From assembly GCA_900457075.1 (NCBI GenBank), contig UGYN01000002.1, positions 496,001 through 560,000 on the forward strand: 64,000 nucleotides of DNA, written 5' to 3'. This DNA is from Serratia quinivorans. GTDB taxonomy: Bacteria; Pseudomonadota; Gammaproteobacteria; Enterobacterales; Enterobacteriaceae. Position numbers and translations under genes: made by a program. Shown piece after piece: positions 34,319-44,741 of this stretch (position 1 is the first letter of the stretch; the number at the start of each line of letters is the position of its first letter). The notes beneath the pieces are model-generated. The model saw only the letters and a list, made by a program, of their open reading frames with translations, was not told the DNA's origin and made no database searches.

Positions 34319-35692
34319 TCATCTGCGCAGCAAGGCCAGTATTTCTTCTGTTTTTTGTTGCATTAATAGGGGATTAGCACGCGACTCAACATTTAACCGC
34401 ACAACAGGCTCAGTGTTGGAACTGCGCAAATTGAAACGCCAATCGGAAAACTCCAGACTAATGCCATCAGTGGTATCAAATGCCAGGGAGGTGGGTTGGT
34501 AACAATTCAACACTCTTTCAATTGCAGCCTGCGGATCCTGCAATTTGCTGTTGATTTCCCCCGAAGCAGGATATGCGGCCATACGGTCCTCAACCAATTG
34601 ACCCAATGTCTTATTCTTAATGCACAACAACTCAGCCACCAGTAGCCATGGGATCATGCCACTGTCGCAATAAGAGAACTCACGGAAGTAATGATGGGCG
34701 CTCATTTCCCCACCATAGACCGCATCTTCCAGACGCATACGCTCTTTTATAAAGGCGTGCCCCGTTTTCGACATTACCGGCACCCCACCCGCTTTCGTCA
34801 CTACGTCGATGGTGTTCCAGCTTAAACGCGGATCATGGATGATTTTTGCCCCATGTTCTTTTTCGAGGAACGCCTCAGCCAGCAAGCCAACGATATAATA
34901 TCCTTCGATAAAACCGCCGTGCTCGTCAAACAGGAAGCAGCGGTCAAAATCACCATCAAAAGCGATTCCCATATCCGCCTTATGCAGACGAACAGCCTGA
35001 GCGGTATCCTCACGACATTCAGGTAACAATGGATTAGGGATCCCATTGGGGAAGTTGCCATCCGGCTGATGATGGACCTTGATAAATTCAACAGGTACCT
35101 GAAGCTGCTTAAAGCGAGCTTCTATAGCATCGATCACGTGACCGGCAGCACCATTGCCAGAATTAACCACTAGCTTCAATGGCTTTAAATTAGCTGCATT
35201 TACATAACCCAGCAGGTGATCAACATAATCTTTCTCAATAGAGATCTTTTCATAGCTGCCGCGCTTATCTTTATCCACCGGTGCAAAACTGTTCTGCTCC
35301 GCCAATCGTTGAATATCGCGCAGGCCAGTATCACCACTGATGGGTTTCGCCTGGCTACGGACTAATTTCATGCCATTATAATTCATAGGATTATGGCTAG
35401 CAGTAACTTCGACACCACCATCAATACCTAAATGGAATGTGGCAAAATAGATTTCCTCTGTGCCACTCACACCAATGTCTAATACATCCACACCGGAATC
35501 ACGCAGCCCTTCGGCCAGAGAAAGTTTGAGCTCCTCGCTGGTCAGCCGGATGTCCCCGCCAACAACGACGCTTTTTGGCTTCAAGAATTCTCCATACGCG
35601 CGACCTATACGATAAGCTATATCGCTATTTAATTCTTCGCCCAGTTGTCCACGAATGTCGTATGCTTTGAAGCAGGTCAATGATTGTGACAT
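34319..35692 (-). CDS. manB: Phosphomannomutase
   Basis: A 457-residue alpha-D-phosphohexomutase converting mannose-6-phosphate to mannose-1-phosphate. The phosphoserine motif [11 protein letters not shown], Mg2+ loop DGDFDRCF and sugar-binding loop [10 protein letters not shown] are visible, as is the phosphate-binding RSSNTEP at the C-terminus. The frame extends 17 codons further, but ATG 35692 ([15 protein letters not shown]) has AAGGA upstream and fits CpsG. Works with ManC to make GDP-mannose. Confidence 0.94.
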   Translation of the reverse strand: MSQSLTCFKAYDIRGQLGEELNSDIAYRIGRAYGEFLKPKSVVVGGDIRLTSEELKLSLAEGLRDSGVDVLDIGVSGTEEIYFATFHLGIDGGVEVTASHNPMNYNGMKLVRSQAKPISGDTGLRDIQRLAEQNSFAPVDKDKRGSYEKISIEKDYVDHLLGYVNAANLKPLKLVVNSGNGAAGHVIDAIEARFKQLQVPVEFIKVHHQPDGNFPNGIPNPLLPECREDTAQAVRLHKADMGIAFDGDFDRCFLFDEHGGFIEGYYIVGLLAEAFLEKEHGAKIIHDPRLSWNTIDVVTKAGGVPVMSKTGHAFIKERMRLEDAVYGGEMSAHHYFREFSYCDSGMIPWLLVAELLCIKNKTLGQLVEDRMAAYPASGEINSKLQDPQAAIERVLNCYQPTSLAFDTTDGISLEFSDWRFNLRSSNTEPVVRLNVESRANPLLMQQKTEEILALLRR

Positions 35693-35755
35693 GTTGAGAT
35701 CCTTACCCAAATATAAACCCGGCAGCGCTGTGCAAATGTCCACAGCGCTAAATTA

Positions 35756-37171
35756 TTAATTATGTTGAGCTGTATCGCCAATACGAACGATGTCGTCTTC
35801 ACCCAAATAGGCACCTGATTGAATTTCAATCAAATCCAGGGCTATTTTCCCCGGATTTTCAAGGGAGTGCTCAACACCCAACGGAATATAAATAGATTCA
35901 TTCTCGCTGATTAACTGTACTTTCCCGTTGGTATTGACTTTCGCCGTGCCAGAAACCACAACCCAGTGCTCTGAACGATGATGGTGCATTTGCAAAGACA
36001 GTTTCTCACCAGGTTTAACGGTAATACGACGAACCTGGAAGCGATCACCTTGTGCAATCGCATCGTGTTTACCCCATGGACGATAAACTTCGCGATGCTG
36101 TTTGCTTTCGGAGCGTTTCTGCTGTTTGAGCTGATTAACAATCTCCTTCACATCTTGAACTTTATCTTTATTAGCAATTAGAACTGCGTCTTTGGTTTCG
36201 ACTACCACCAGGTTATCTACCCCAACCACAGCCACTAACTTATGTTCAGCACGGATGTAGTTATTAGAGCAGTTATGTTCCAGAACGTCGCCGAAGGTAG
36301 AGTTACCCTTGACATCTTTCTCACTAATTTCCCACAGGGCTGACCATGAACCCACATCATTCCAACCGGCATCTAACGGCACAACAACGGCATCTGCCGT
36401 CTGTTCCATTACCGCATAGTCAACAGATTCATCAGGGCAGGCAATGAAGGCTTCACGATCGACACGAATAAAGTCCATATCCGGTGACAGGTGTGCCAAT
36501 GATTTTTTGCAGGCATCCAGAATATCAGGACGGAAACGCTCCAATTCATCTAAATAGCGGCTAGCTTTGAACAGGAACATACCGCTGTTCCATAGGTAAT
36601 CGCCACTATTCAGATACTGCTGAGCTGTTTCAAGGTTAGGTTTTTCTACAAAACGCGATACGCCACAGATACTGGAACCATCAACACTGGTGCCTTTTTG
36701 AATGTAGCCGTAACCCGTCTCTGGCCCTGTTGGCACAATACCGAACGTCGCTAGTTTGCCTGCTTCTGCATAAGGTATAGCCTGATTTACCGCCTCGCGG
36801 AAAATAGCCTCGTCCTGAATAACATGGTCCGCAGCCAATACCAGCATCAGAGGATCATCACCGTTAGAAACAGCCTGCAGGGCAGCAAGTGCAATTGCCG
36901 GAGCAGTATTACGTCCTACGGGTTCCAAAATAATATTATGCGACAAACGAGTAATCTGACGCAGTTGCTCTGCAACAATAAAGCGGTGTTCTTCATTACA
37001 GATCACAAGAGGATTAATAATGTCTAACCCTTTAAGACGCATCACCGTAGTTTGCAGCATTGAAAATTCATTGCACAAAGCTAAAAACTGTTTTGGGAAT
37101 AACTCACGGGACAGTGGCCATAGACGACTTCCCGTTCCCCCAGCCATGATAACAGGATAAAGGTTACTCAT
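35756..37171 (-). CDS. manC: Mannose-1-phosphate guanylyltransferase / mannose-6-phosphate isomerase
   Basis: A 471-residue type II bifunctional enzyme. The N-terminal nucleotidyltransferase (about 1-335) has [22 protein letters not shown] and RFVEKP. The C-terminal cupin-type isomerase (about 350-470) has [26 protein letters not shown] and [12 protein letters not shown]. Makes GDP-mannose for the capsule. ATG 37171 ([12 protein letters not shown]) preferred over a GTG four codons upstream. In reading order manC-manB-wcaJ equals the order in the E. coli colanic acid cluster. Confidence 0.94.
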   Translation of the reverse strand: MSNLYPVIMAGGTGSRLWPLSRELFPKQFLALCNEFSMLQTTVMRLKGLDIINPLVICNEEHRFIVAEQLRQITRLSHNIILEPVGRNTAPAIALAALQAVSNGDDPLMLVLAADHVIQDEAIFREAVNQAIPYAEAGKLATFGIVPTGPETGYGYIQKGTSVDGSSICGVSRFVEKPNLETAQQYLNSGDYLWNSGMFLFKASRYLDELERFRPDILDACKKSLAHLSPDMDFIRVDREAFIACPDESVDYAVMEQTADAVVVPLDAGWNDVGSWSALWEISEKDVKGNSTFGDVLEHNCSNNYIRAEHKLVAVVGVDNLVVVETKDAVLIANKDKVQDVKEIVNQLKQQKRSESKQHREVYRPWGKHDAIAQGDRFQVRRITVKPGEKLSLQMHHHRSEHWVVVSGTAKVNTNGKVQLISENESIYIPLGVEHSLENPGKIALDLIEIQSGAYLGEDDIVRIGDTAQHN

Positions 37172-37273
37172 TTTTACTCTCACTGATTAAATACAAATAG
37201 GAATTTAGTGTGAATTAACAATAGAACACAGAAATAAATAACATTAACTACAGATGATAATCCCCAGAGAATA

Positions 37274-38338
37274 TCATCTGTATAGATGGTAAGTATTTGA
37301 GATCATTTTTTCAGAAGTGAAATTGGCGCAATAAAAATCTATACAGGACGCTTTCATCGACGCCCAATCTTCTTTGCCGCGTGAGCTTAGTATATCCACA
37401 GCTTCATCGGCATTATTGGTCGTAAACAAGTAACCCGTAACCCCATCACTGACTACTTCTGGCAAAGAGCTACACCGGCTGGCAACCACAGGTAAACCAT
37501 AACTCTCTGCTTCAACCGCAACCAGACCAAATGACTCCCAGCGACTTGGCATTAACAAAACGTCAGCACGAGCAAAATAAGGGGCTATCTCAGAAGAGGA
37601 CAACCAGCCTTTATAATTAATTCTCGCATGCTGTGGTGGCTGTTCTTTTGAATGAACATTACCACCAATGACAGTTATTAAAAATTTATCGTCTAACTTT
37701 GAGGCAATATCCGTAACCAGATCAAAACCTTTTTGATAGTCAAATCGCCCCACGAATAATATATTAATTTTATCTGACGAATAAGGAGTAGCATACTCAG
37801 CGGTAGGCATCGGGGGTTCTACCCCATTATAAACGACAGTTAAATTAGCTGCATCCATCCCGACATCAAGAGCAACTTTCTTCTCATACTCACTAGTACA
37901 AATGATCACATCAGTATTTTTTTGCAAAAACTTTTCTATGCGAGTATAGATTTTCTTTTTCTTCTCTGAGGTATCCATCAAAAAGGAGAACGCGTGCGGG
38001 CAATAAATTATTTTTGGTTTGCACGTCATTCTTACCAGAGGAGTAAGCAATCGACAGATCACACCGGCAAAGGTACTATGAATATGGATGACTTGCGGTT
38101 TTTCTTTGCGAACCACTCGAATATAATTTATTGCCAATGAAATAAATGAAGGAATATTCCTTCCCGTACGGGAGAATTTCTTCAACTTACTTTCAGGGAA
38201 AACACCTATTTCTTCGCTCTGGCTATCCGGTAACAAACAATAAAAATCAAATTCATCATTTGGTTGTACGAGTTGCCTGATAACTGTCGCGACTCCACCT
38301 TTCACCGTTTCGGCAACGTGCAACACTTTTTTGTTCAT
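37274..38338 (-). CDS. Glycosyltransferase family 4
   Basis: A 354-residue GT-B glycosyltransferase. The N-terminus VLHVAETVKGGVATVIRQL is typical of capsule GT4 enzymes. The donor domain has FVGRFDYQKGFDLV and the E-x7-E motif ESFGLVAVEAESYG. It starts within the last codons of the upstream GT4 gene (4-nt overlap), so both are in one operon. It likely adds one capsule sugar, with mannose a reasonable guess given manBC next door. Confidence 0.83.
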   Translation of the reverse strand: MNKKVLHVAETVKGGVATVIRQLVQPNDEFDFYCLLPDSQSEEIGVFPESKLKKFSRTGRNIPSFISLAINYIRVVRKEKPQVIHIHSTFAGVICRLLTPLVRMTCKPKIIYCPHAFSFLMDTSEKKKKIYTRIEKFLQKNTDVIICTSEYEKKVALDVGMDAANLTVVYNGVEPPMPTAEYATPYSSDKINILFVGRFDYQKGFDLVTDIASKLDDKFLITVIGGNVHSKEQPPQHARINYKGWLSSSEIAPYFARADVLLMPSRWESFGLVAVEAESYGLPVVASRCSSLPEVVSDGVTGYLFTTNNADEAVDILSSRGKEDWASMKASCIDFYCANFTSEKMISNTYHLYR

Positions 38339-39393
38339 TGAGCAGCTCTCATAATGATTTTATTCAATTCTTCAGCAGAACGCATCCAATCGAAACGCCT
38401 AACATTCTCAAAACCTTTGGAGATCAAACTCTGGCGTAAAGCATCATCCTGGATAATTCGCTCCAGGGCGTGCTTCATTTCAGGGATGTTTTCCGGATCA
38501 AAGTACAGCACGCTATCCGCCAGCACTTCCGGCAGAGAGGCCTTATTAGATGAAACAACCGCACAACCGCAAGCCTGAGCCTCCAATGGCGGAATACCAA
38601 AGCCTTCATATAGTGAGGGAAAAACAAAGGCTCTGGCATTAGAATACAATTCAATCAGACTTTCATCGCTCACACGGCCAACAAATTCTATATTATCAGC
38701 CTGCATTGCATCTGGAGAAAAATTCACACCTGCAAAGTTTTTATTCGCAGATCCAATAATTTTTAACACAACCTCTTGGTTGTTTCTCATTTGCGTGAAT
38801 GCGCTAACCAGTCCATGGAAATTTTTATGATAATTTGGTGAAGAAACAGCCAATAGATAAGGTTTCTCTTCACTAGCCACCTGTGTTTCAGGTTTAAACT
38901 GGCTAGCAACAGCATTATTTATTACATGAATATTGTTTAATGGATAGCTAAATGCTGCATGAAGTTCATTTTTTGAGAACTCGCTAACCGTCAACAATGC
39001 CTTGCTTGATCGTAGCATCAAGGGAACAAAGTTATTATAGACAAAACGAAACTTCGCAGAATAACTTTGCGGATAACGTTTATAAATAACATCATGATGG
39101 GTAACGAATTTATTACTATAAAAAACAGGAGCCGTATTACATAGGTTTATCAACAAAGGGCTTCCCTGCTTACGTAAAAAAGAGGGTAACTCTAATTGCT
39201 CCCATAGATGGCCACTTTTATTACCTATAATCTTAACATTCAACTGAGAGGCAACTTCAGCGTGTATAATATTTCCAGGGGAGAGAAAAACGACATCATC
39301 CCTAATTTTACTTAATGCTAAGCTTATCTCTTGAGCAAATCGCTGAACGCCCGTTAAATCCTGCGTTAAAAATCGCGCATTGACATAAATCAT
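38335..39393 (-). CDS. Glycosyltransferase family 4 (mannosyltransferase-like)
   Basis: A 352-residue GT-B glycosyltransferase. The N-terminus MIYVNARFLTQDLTGVQRFA and the pattern EGFGIPPLEAQACG (E-x7-E) are typical of WbaD/mannosyltransferase-like GT4 members. The middle has YLLAVSSPNYHKNF at the domain junction. Specificity toward GDP-mannose is inferred from resemblance and context. Confidence 0.82.
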   Translation of the reverse strand: MIYVNARFLTQDLTGVQRFAQEISLALSKIRDDVVFLSPGNIIHAEVASQLNVKIIGNKSGHLWEQLELPSFLRKQGSPLLINLCNTAPVFYSNKFVTHHDVIYKRYPQSYSAKFRFVYNNFVPLMLRSSKALLTVSEFSKNELHAAFSYPLNNIHVINNAVASQFKPETQVASEEKPYLLAVSSPNYHKNFHGLVSAFTQMRNNQEVVLKIIGSANKNFAGVNFSPDAMQADNIEFVGRVSDESLIELYSNARAFVFPSLYEGFGIPPLEAQACGCAVVSSNKASLPEVLADSVLYFDPENIPEMKHALERIIQDDALRQSLISKGFENVRRFDWMRSAEELNKIIMRAAQ

Positions 39394-39426
39394 TATCTAC
39401 CCCATACCATTCAAATAATAACCGTG

Positions 39427-40762
39427 TCAATGTGATAGGTGAACACGACCAAGAGTCTTTTCAGATCTCTTGGCAACACTGCCCTCAGGTTTTCTGACCG
39501 ATAGTAATAATATCGATATTATTATCGGGAATATATACCCTGGATAGTTTGTTAATGGGTTGTTGTAAACGAAATTCATCGACAATGATATCATCCAATA
39601 CAAATATACACTCGGATTCAGCCCACGCCGAGTACGTTGGTAAAGAATGCCGAGAATTAACGACGCAACAATAACCAAGAAAATAATACCCAAATTCCCG
39701 TAATTAGAAAGCATATATATATACATACTATCTAAGGGGATAGAGTTAGTATTATCATCGCCGACTACGGCATTACCATTCACTGCATAACCCGCACCGA
39801 TAAAAGGAGAATAGCCGCTGTCAGCACGTACAGCCTCGATGTTCACCGTTCTAAGCAAAATGCTATTCTCTGCGTAGGCATTTTCCTTAGGGAATATCAT
39901 CTCATAAATACTGTAATTCGTTGTGGTGACGTAGAAAAACAACGACAAGACCATTGTCACCATTGTTACAATATTCAGACTAAAACGCTGCGAGAAGAAG
40001 CGTCGAGAGATCAGGAACATAATATACAGAAGCGCCATGATTATGGCTGTTTTAGACGTAGAAAACGCGATTCCAACGACAATAAGTAATATATATTTTT
40101 TCCGATGTTTTGCGCTTACGAAAGGCGCCAGTACTAACGCAAAGAAAAGATATTCACTTAAGCTGAATGGGCCGGTAAGCAGGCCGAAAGCACGAAGCTG
40201 TCCCTGAATTGTGCGTAACAACAGCCCATATTCTTTACCAAACTGCGTCAACTGCGGGCCTGGGTCAAAACCAATAACCGCGTACAACAACCCCGCTAGA
40301 CTGGATTCCGCAACAGCAAAGAGCGCATTTAATACGGCAAAAATTATATAGTACTTGATAACCTTTGTGACAATCTCAACCCGCTCATCATATTCAAACA
40401 GGAGCAAAAACGGCAGCAAAGAAAAATGAACCAAAGGTCAATAACTCTAAACGGAATTGCACTATGGCGCGGAAAAAGTCGAATCGGCCTGATAGCATAC
40501 TCAAAAGGATAAACACTAATGAAAATACAACCATCGACAAGAATAAAATCAATATACTCCGGCACTGAGCGGACACGCGTGGGTTTCGAGCAAAAAGCAG
40601 AATCAACACAAAGACGGGGACGGCCATGGCAAAGAAATCTTTATACAGCAAAAGTGCCCTGGTCGACATGTACGCAACGACAGTCACAATCCCATTCAAT
40701 GACAACAATGTCATATACATTAATAACAGGAAAACAACCAGCGATTTTGTCGATACTCTCAT
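39427..40762 (-). CDS. wzy: Capsule polymerase Wzy candidate (frameshifted as sequenced)
   Basis: A polytopic membrane protein, about ten hydrophobic segments, of the O-antigen/capsule polymerase type. The first part reads from ATG 40762 to a TGA at 40396-40394. The rest is in another frame from about 40430 to 39427. The joint is a five-T run on the minus strand (A run 40422-40426 on +): with four T the frame reads LLTFGSFSLLPFLLLFEYDERVE without a stop. Corrected length is 444 residues. Its start overlaps the stop of the upstream GT4 gene by one base. A sequence error is likely. Confidence 0.75.
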
Positions 40763-41901
40763 TATTGTCCTCTGTACACACTTTCGTAACTGCTGGCTAT
40801 TTTTTCACTCTCAAAAAACGAGCTCTGCAGCTTATTATTATTTTCTCGAACGGCCTTTACCGCCCCTGAGACAGAAAAATCTTTCAATTCGAAAATATTA
40901 TCATAAAAAGCAGCAATTTCGGTAACACCACCGCTGAAGGTAGTATACACAACCTTACCAGAGATAGCCGATTCTGCAACCGCGCGGCCGAAGGGTTCGT
41001 TCCAACGTGTTGGTAGCACTACCGCGTCAACCTGTGCCATAAAATCTTCAATTTTGATAAACCCGAGTAAATTAACCCCGGCCTCAACCGCCAGAGCCTT
41101 CATCTGCTCACCAGAAATATCGTTATTAAATCTACCAGCAGCATAAAACTCCACCTGAGGATCCTGAATACCCTGCCTGGCCAGCAGACAGAACTCATCA
41201 AACCCCTTATCCTCAGTCAAACGACCGACAAAGCCAATTCTGACCTTTTCACTCGTAGTTGCATTAAATGCTATAGCGGAAACTGGATTATAGATATAAG
41301 TATGCTGCGCATGGCAAGCAAACCCATTATCTTTGTGTAAAGCTGAAATATACTTACTGATGCCAACGAAAGCATCAACGTGCTGGCTGGCTTTTTTCTT
41401 GAAATATGAGGTAATGGTCACAGCTCGGCTTTTTACATCCATATTCATCCCATGTTTAAACAAAGTCCCATTAGGATGGAATAAGTAATAATCACGAGTC
41501 GTGTGAACAACTCGAGCACCAAGCTTTTTAGCCACTCGCCACACCGCAACAGAAAAACCACTCAGGTTGTTGGTGTGTACCACATCAGGAGAAAAATCTT
41601 TCAATTCAGCACGTACCAAACTCGCCATAAATGGATTGTATGAGTCAAGTAAATGCCAGACTGCTTTTTTCAGCTTGCCGGCCACCTGCTTTTGAAACGG
41701 CCAATACAGATTCTTTAATGGGAAGTACACAATGCTTACACCATTTAGTGAATCATGTTTAATTTCATCACCTTCATGAAGACAAAATACACGCACCTGG
41801 TGTCCAGCGCTCTGCAGGCTTTCAGCCAGCATTTGTACGGATACCTCTGCGCCACCAATTTTGTAGGGAGCATAAAGTGTATTTATTAAAGCAATCTTCA
41901 T
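40762..41901 (-). CDS. Glycosyltransferase family 4
   Basis: A 379-residue GT-B glycosyltransferase with N-terminal NTLYAPYKIGGAEVSVQMLAE and donor domain GFVGRLTEDKGFDEF and NEPFGRAVAESAISG (E-x7-E). It belongs to the capsule operon, upstream of the polymerase. Sugar specificity cannot be told. Confidence 0.83.
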   Translation of the reverse strand: MKIALINTLYAPYKIGGAEVSVQMLAESLQSAGHQVRVFCLHEGDEIKHDSLNGVSIVYFPLKNLYWPFQKQVAGKLKKAVWHLLDSYNPFMASLVRAELKDFSPDVVHTNNLSGFSVAVWRVAKKLGARVVHTTRDYYLFHPNGTLFKHGMNMDVKSRAVTITSYFKKKASQHVDAFVGISKYISALHKDNGFACHAQHTYIYNPVSAIAFNATTSEKVRIGFVGRLTEDKGFDEFCLLARQGIQDPQVEFYAAGRFNNDISGEQMKALAVEAGVNLLGFIKIEDFMAQVDAVVLPTRWNEPFGRAVAESAISGKVVYTTFSGGVTEIAAFYDNIFELKDFSVSGAVKAVRENNNKLQSSFFESEKIASSYESVYRGQ

Positions 41902-41931
41902 TTGTTGACCACCACAGGGAATTTTATAAAA

Positions 41932-42951
41932 TCAAAATTTATCTTTAATCAGAGTGATATCTGCACTCTCATAAGTCTCATAATTTTTATAGATTGCGTC
42001 AACGAATCCTACCCACTCCGGTGACAGCACTTTTTCATCAAGAACATAAGCAGTTATTTTTATTTTTTCATCATAGATTTTGATCAGGTTGTCATATAAC
42101 GAAGAATAAAAACCAGCTATTGAGGCTACATTCTCGCCCATTACGATGGGATAAACCTCAAATGGGAAGTCGAGACGTCTAACCTCAACATGCTGTCTAA
42201 TAGCATCGATTTTCTCTTCCCGCTCGCGTCGATGTGGAATATATACTAACTCGACGCCTTCTTTATTCAGTTTCAGGTCGTCGATCATTTTTAACGTTAG
42301 CTCTATATCATCGACTGAAGTCACCCCAGCTTCGTAAAGTGGCGTCCCTATAATGAACACCTTATTACCTCCCTGCGGCAGGGCAGCCAACTTCAGTTTG
42401 AAGTTCTGATAATTATGTTTAATTATTCTGTCTTTTTGAGCGATATTATTTTCAATGTTGTATACCGAGAAAAAAGTAATTTTCTCGCGCTCATTATTGG
42501 CCATACCCAAAGATTTAAGAAAAATAGACTTAGCGATATCTCTTACCGTAACGTTATTAGAACGTTTAATCCGGAGTGTCGCCGTACCGTCATCCAACAG
42601 GACAATATCTCTTTTTGGAAACTTGTTGGCCAACATCCAGAAAACTCTCGCGCGATACTCGCCAGCGATCAATGTCACATTCTCTTTTTTGGTGCTGACC
42701 TCTGACTTAACGCTCTTTAATTCCTTCCTAATATCGAGAACTTTACCTAAGTACCCTTCGACATCAATAGTTTTCAACGTCTTGTGCCTGATCATCTTCA
42801 ATAAATATACGATCTGGCCATGATTCAATGCTGAGTTGGCCGAACGTTTATTCACGATCAGTAAATCGAGAGTGATGTTCTTTACATCTAAATACTCGAT
42901 CAGGTTAAAAGCCTGCAAGGGTGACTCTATATACGCAATGTGCTTACTCAT
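41932..42951 (-). CDS. GT52-like / sialyltransferase-like glycosyltransferase (tentative)
   Basis: A 339-residue soluble protein. It starts with an IAYIESPLQAFNLIEYL segment and contains VLLDDGTAT (about residues 116-124) and VYIPHRRERE (about 233-242). A D/E-D-G-x-x-T loop followed later by an HP/HR motif is seen in bacterial sialyl- and polysialyltransferase families (GT52 and relatives). Because the operon also makes a CMP-activated nonulosonic acid, this is the best candidate for the enzyme that transfers that acid. I am unsure of the exact family. Confidence 0.6.
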   Translation of the reverse strand: MSKHIAYIESPLQAFNLIEYLDVKNITLDLLIVNKRSANSALNHGQIVYLLKMIRHKTLKTIDVEGYLGKVLDIRKELKSVKSEVSTKKENVTLIAGEYRARVFWMLANKFPKRDIVLLDDGTATLRIKRSNNVTVRDIAKSIFLKSLGMANNEREKITFFSVYNIENNIAQKDRIIKHNYQNFKLKLAALPQGGNKVFIIGTPLYEAGVTSVDDIELTLKMIDDLKLNKEGVELVYIPHRREREEKIDAIRQHVEVRRLDFPFEVYPIVMGENVASIAGFYSSLYDNLIKIYDEKIKITAYVLDEKVLSPEWVGFVDAIYKNYETYESADITLIKDKF

Positions 42952-42999
42952 ATTTCTGGTATCCGGTTATGGCTGCTGATGCAAACTTCCAAGCACTAC

Positions 43000-43506
43000 T
43001 CAGTGGAACTTACCTTCAGCCTTGAGCTGCAAATAATGCTCGACATTGCGCTGTGAGAATGACGTAGCCGGGTGTCCACCTGCGATAGCATAAGGTTGAA
43101 TATCTTTAACAACAACGCTACCGGCCTGAATAATTGCACCTTCACCTACGGTAACGCCGGGTAGGATAATCACATTAATACCCAACCAGACGTTATCTCC
43201 AATATGAGTATCTTTAATTACATAAGTATGATCATACGGAATAGCAGTACCGTTATGATTATGATTCTCTGTGATTATCACACAGCCAAAACCGCAGTGG
43301 AAATTATCACCAATGACAACACCACCCTTTCCTACAACGGTCAATCCATTAGAATTGAAGTTGTTGCCAAGAATTGTTTTATTATTAACAATGGTCAAAA
43401 AGTTAACTTTTGGTTCGCGACCACATTTCGCTGCAGTATTGATAACTTTTGAGCGATAACGTTGCTTACGTAAACTTCGCAGCCATCGTTTCAAACTTGC
43501 CATCAT
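43000..43506 (-). CDS. Hexapeptide-repeat acyltransferase (maltose/galactoside acetyltransferase type)
   Basis: A 168-residue left-handed beta-helix acyltransferase. Hexapeptide repeats (for example [44 protein letters not shown]) and an [10 protein letters not shown] loop containing the likely catalytic histidine are clear. The C-terminal AGGHPATSF is the usual cofactor-binding end. It probably O- or N-acetylates a capsule sugar. The start overlaps the wzx stop; ATG at 43503 is an alternative. Confidence 0.83.
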   Translation of the reverse strand: MMASLKRWLRSLRKQRYRSKVINTAAKCGREPKVNFLTIVNNKTILGNNFNSNGLTVVGKGGVVIGDNFHCGFGCVIITENHNHNGTAIPYDHTYVIKDTHIGDNVWLGINVIILPGVTVGEGAIIQAGSVVVKDIQPYAIAGGHPATSFSQRNVEHYLQLKAEGKFH

Positions 43507-44741
43507 CTTTTCCTCTCAATGCTAATTTGACGCTTACCATAAACAAAGGTCGCCACGCAGGCAAAAAGACTGGATACAGCATAGACGAAACAGAAATACT
43601 CTACCTTTATCGTCGTCATGGTAATGATAAAAATACCAACTAAATGCGTAACCATTGAACCCATGGTTATAATTGAGATCATTTTATTTTTACGATAATA
43701 AAAAAGAGAATGCGTAAAAATATAATATATAGAAAGAAATGCTGTACCTGGCAACAAGATATTAAAGTAATAGATGGCTCGATTAAACTCAGCTTTAAAC
43801 AAGTAAGGGAAAGCAAATGGCATAATAAAGAAATAAATAATACAGGCGACAACAACCAAGCCTGTATAGCCATATTGAATTAGCTCAACACCTCTAAAAT
43901 CTTTTTCTTTCAACTTTCTATAAATGAATGGCTGAAATGCCTGATTAATTACACCGAAAAACAACATCACTATAGAAGTAAGCTGAAATGCCAGGCCGTA
44001 AACCCCGACTACTGCAGTGCTCATGTAATGTGCAATGAAAAATCGATCTATCGATGATTTTATCCAGTAACTGCCATGGTGTGGCAGCAGCGAAACGCCA
44101 TAACTGATAATTTCTTTATAACGTTTGCGAACCGGCTCAAGTACAACACGTTCACCTTTGATTCTCTTATAAACAAAAAACTCATACGCTAGTTGAATAC
44201 TGAAAAATGAAGCCGCGATGGCTATCAAACGCTGTCCTGGAGTAGCCGCAATCATTTCGAAAAGAGCGATCGTAAACAGAACGTTAAATGCAGAAAGTAG
44301 AAATTGTCCAATCGCAGCGACCTTGTAGGTCTGACTGATACGCAGATGCGACAGGTTAATAAAGTTAAGCGCTTGTGCCAGAGATGCCAGAACGACCAGG
44401 AAACCATCACTGAAACTTACTGATATATTCGCGACTAATGTAACAATATAGAATATTGCCACTAACAATACACTCGAAGCTATCGCCAGTGTGATGTTAT
44501 CTCTGCGGAACACCAGGGAACTCCCTTCCCCCTCCTGCATGTATTTGACCGGTAACAGACCCTGACCACTAAACGAAATAAAAATGATCAGCATCTGAAT
44601 AACGGATAAATATAGAGTTAGCGCGCCGTATCCCGACGCGCCAAGGTGTGCTGTTAAATAAGGCAGTATGATGAAGCCTATGACCTTGCCGAGAATATCC
44701 CCTATCGACAAGGCCGCAGCGCCCATAATGACTTTGCTCAT
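43503..44741 (-). CDS. wzx: Capsule repeat-unit flippase (Wzx-type)
   Basis: A 412-residue polytopic membrane protein of the Wzx/MATE superfamily with about 12-14 hydrophobic helices. The N-terminus [30 protein letters not shown] helix is characteristic. It should flip the undecaprenyl-linked capsule unit. Its ATG follows the stop of the NeuB fusion gene directly. This is the second flippase in the window; the two show no obvious close similarity. Confidence 0.83.
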   Translation of the reverse strand: MSKVIMGAAALSIGDILGKVIGFIILPYLTAHLGASGYGALTLYLSVIQMLIIFISFSGQGLLPVKYMQEGEGSSLVFRRDNITLAIASSVLLVAIFYIVTLVANISVSFSDGFLVVLASLAQALNFINLSHLRISQTYKVAAIGQFLLSAFNVLFTIALFEMIAATPGQRLIAIAASFFSIQLAYEFFVYKRIKGERVVLEPVRKRYKEIISYGVSLLPHHGSYWIKSSIDRFFIAHYMSTAVVGVYGLAFQLTSIVMLFFGVINQAFQPFIYRKLKEKDFRGVELIQYGYTGLVVVACIIYFFIMPFAFPYLFKAEFNRAIYYFNILLPGTAFLSIYYIFTHSLFYYRKNKMISIITMGSMVTHLVGIFIITMTTIKVEYFCFVYAVSSLFACVATFVYGKRQISIERKR

